From contig PQAN01000120.1 in NCBI GenBank assembly GCA_003105285.1, positions 1-5,615 of the forward strand: a stretch of 5,615 bases of DNA, given 5' to 3'. Origin of the DNA: Methylocystaceae bacterium (GTDB lineage: Bacteria > Pseudomonadota > Alphaproteobacteria > Rhizobiales > Beijerinckiaceae). The number at the start of each line of letters is the position of its first letter. Within the stretch, counting starts at the first letter, position 1. The position numbers and the translations under genes are program-made. The notes under the pieces were generated by a model. The model was not told the origin of the DNA. It did not search any database and saw nothing but the letters and a program-made list of their open reading frames with translations. Below, piece by piece: positions 4,402 through 5,615 of this stretch.

Positions 4402-5615
4402 ATGCGATCCATATCGGCAGGCTCGATCGCCTCCGCCGCGCCGGCCGGGCTTTCCGGCAACGACGCCAAGACGCTCGCCCTCGCCTCGCTCGGCGGCGCG
4501 CTGGAATTCTACGACTTCATCGTCGCGGCCTTCTTCACCACGACGCTCGCCGCCGTGTTCTTTCCGCACGACACGCCGGATTGGCTCTCGCAAATCCAGG
4601 TGTTCTGCGTCTTCGCCGCCGGCTATGTCGTCCGCCCGCTCGGCGGCGTGATCCTCGCGCATTTCGGCGACCGCATCGGCCGAAAGACGATGTTCACGGT
4701 GGGCCTGTTGCTGATGGCGCTGCCCACCCTGCTCATCGGCCTGCTTCCGAATTATGAGACGATCGGAATCGCCGCGCCTCTCCTCTTCCTCGCCTGCCGG
4801 ATGCTGCAAGGGCTGTCAGTCGGCGGAGAAGTGCCCGGCGCGTGGATTTTCTGCGCGGAGCATGTGCGCGAGAATCGCGTCGGCTTCGCCTGCGGGCTGC
4901 TGATGGGCGGGCTCTGCCTCGGCATTCTGCTCGGCGCGCTCACTTCCAAGGTCGCGACGTCGATACTGAGTCCGGAGGAACTCGTCACCTGGGGATGGCG
5001 AATTCCGTTCCTGATCGGCGGATTGTTCGGCCTGATCTCGGTGCATCTGCGCCGCTATCTGCGGGAAACGCCCGTTTTCGAAGCCCTGCGCGCGCGGAGC
5101 GAGGCCGAGTCGAGGCCGCCGGTCTCGATCGTGCTCGCGCGTTATCGGCGCAAAATCGTTGTCTCCATGGCCGCCATCTGGGTCTTCTCCGGCGTCTTCG
5201 TCACCTATTTCCTCTACCTTCCGACCTATTTCCAGACCCGATGGAATTATCCTGCGGCCGATGTCTTCACCGCGAACTGCTGGGGCGTCTTTCTGCTGAT
5301 GCTCGGCGGCGTCTTTGCCGGCTGGGCCGCGGACGTCATCGGCGGCGGCAAGACTTTCGCCATCGGCAGTGGCCTCATGTTCGCCGTCACGGCCGGATTG
5401 TGGCTCGCATTGGGGAGCGCGGAGGCGCGCGTCCTGACGCTCTATGCCCTGGGCGGTTTCTCGATCGGCGCGATCACCCTCGGCCCTTATATCATCGTCC
5501 GCAGCTTTCCGCCCGAGGTGCGATTTACGGGTTTCGCTCTGTCCTACAACACCGCCTATGCGTTTTTTGGCGGAACGGCGCCGCTGGCCATGGCCGCTCT
5601 CGTTGGCGGACGAGG
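4402..5615 (+). CDS. MHS-family major facilitator transporter, 3' end beyond the window
   Basis: The frame is open from the ATG at 4402 to the window end (404 codons, no stop); MHS (metabolite:H+ symporter) proteins are usually about 430 residues, so only the C-terminus is missing. Visible motifs are LGGALEFYDF in TM1 (residues 30-39), the motif A loop HFGDRIGRKTMF (87-98), RMLQGLSVGGEVPGAW (133-148) in TM4 with the following E153, TWGWRIPFLIGG (196-207), RETPVF (221-226) at the start of the central loop, a second-half loop GWAADVIGGGK (307-317), and SFPPEVRFTGFALSYN (368-383). These match proton-coupled carriers of the ProP/KgtP/citrate type in the inner membrane. The second-half loop lacks the usual basic GDRxGRR form. 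The Shine-Dalgarno is weak (AGAGA about ten bases upstream). It follows the methyltransferase by 86 bp on the same strand and is probably co-transcribed. Substrate not determinable; carboxylates or betaine-like compounds are typical. Confidence 0.88.
   Translation, partial: MRSISAGSIASAAPAGLSGNDAKTLALASLGGALEFYDFIVAAFFTTTLAAVFFPHDTPDWLSQIQVFCVFAAGYVVRPLGGVILAHFGDRIGRKTMFTVGLLLMALPTLLIGLLPNYETIGIAAPLLFLACRMLQGLSVGGEVPGAWIFCAEHVRENRVGFACGLLMGGLCLGILLGALTSKVATSILSPEELVTWGWRIPFLIGGLFGLISVHLRRYLRETPVFEALRARSEAESRPPVSIVLARYRRKIVVSMAAIWVFSGVFVTYFLYLPTYFQTRWNYPAADVFTANCWGVFLLMLGGVFAGWAADVIGGGKTFAIGSGLMFAVTAGLWLALGSAEARVLTLYALGGFSIGAITLGPYIIVRSFPPEVRFTGFALSYNTAYAFFGGTAPLAMAALVGGR

Noticed and set aside
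4270..4809. 179-codon minus-strand frame rich in Glu and Arg
   Set aside because: It is antisense to the start of the MHS transporter, whose motifs are unmistakable. The composition is typical of a shadow frame.

Overview
The window is GC-rich with alphaproteobacterial-looking codon use and gene content (DUF2478 protein, AcoR-like sigma-54 activator relic, FadR-type regulator, MHS-type transporter). A Rhizobiales-type host, perhaps a Methylocystis/Methylosinus-like methanotroph, is plausible, but this is an impression and no marker gene proves it.

Left half (1-2463), a gene graveyard. A perfect long hairpin (1-54) abuts an IS5-group insertion sequence (58-1462) flanked by CTAG on both sides. 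Its transposase is broken by at least two deletions, but a small acidic passenger gene, start/stop-overlapped with it, is intact and takes its stop codon from the flanking CTAG. Directly after the IS lies the remnant of a sigma-54-type activator (1463-1926): a PAS-like segment, no AAA+ domain, then a Fis-type helix-turn-helix split by a frameshift. Next is the right end of an IS21-family element (1993 to about 2181, minus strand) with its repeated terminal motifs and the last 25 or so codons of istB. This relic cuts off the C-terminal half of a DUF2478 gene read from 2463 leftwards, which makes a chimeric ORF.

Right half (about 2658-5615), an apparently intact module. A GntR/FadR-type repressor (minus, 3400-2687) with a terminator-like hairpin after its stop is divergent from a class I SAM-dependent methyltransferase (3590-4315, plus). 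An MHS-family major facilitator transporter follows (4402 to beyond the window end, plus). The divergent region holds a perfect 9-1-9 palindrome (3473-3491) that overlaps candidate promoter elements in both directions. The simplest reading is an autoregulated FadR-type switch controlling a methyltransferase-transporter pair for a small, probably carboxylic, metabolite. The substrate cannot be read from the sequence.

No tRNA, rRNA or CRISPR array was seen. The best candidates for a second look are the compact FadR operator/methyltransferase/transporter module, the IS5 passenger gene that outlives its transposase, and the layered IS-driven gene fusions and deletions.
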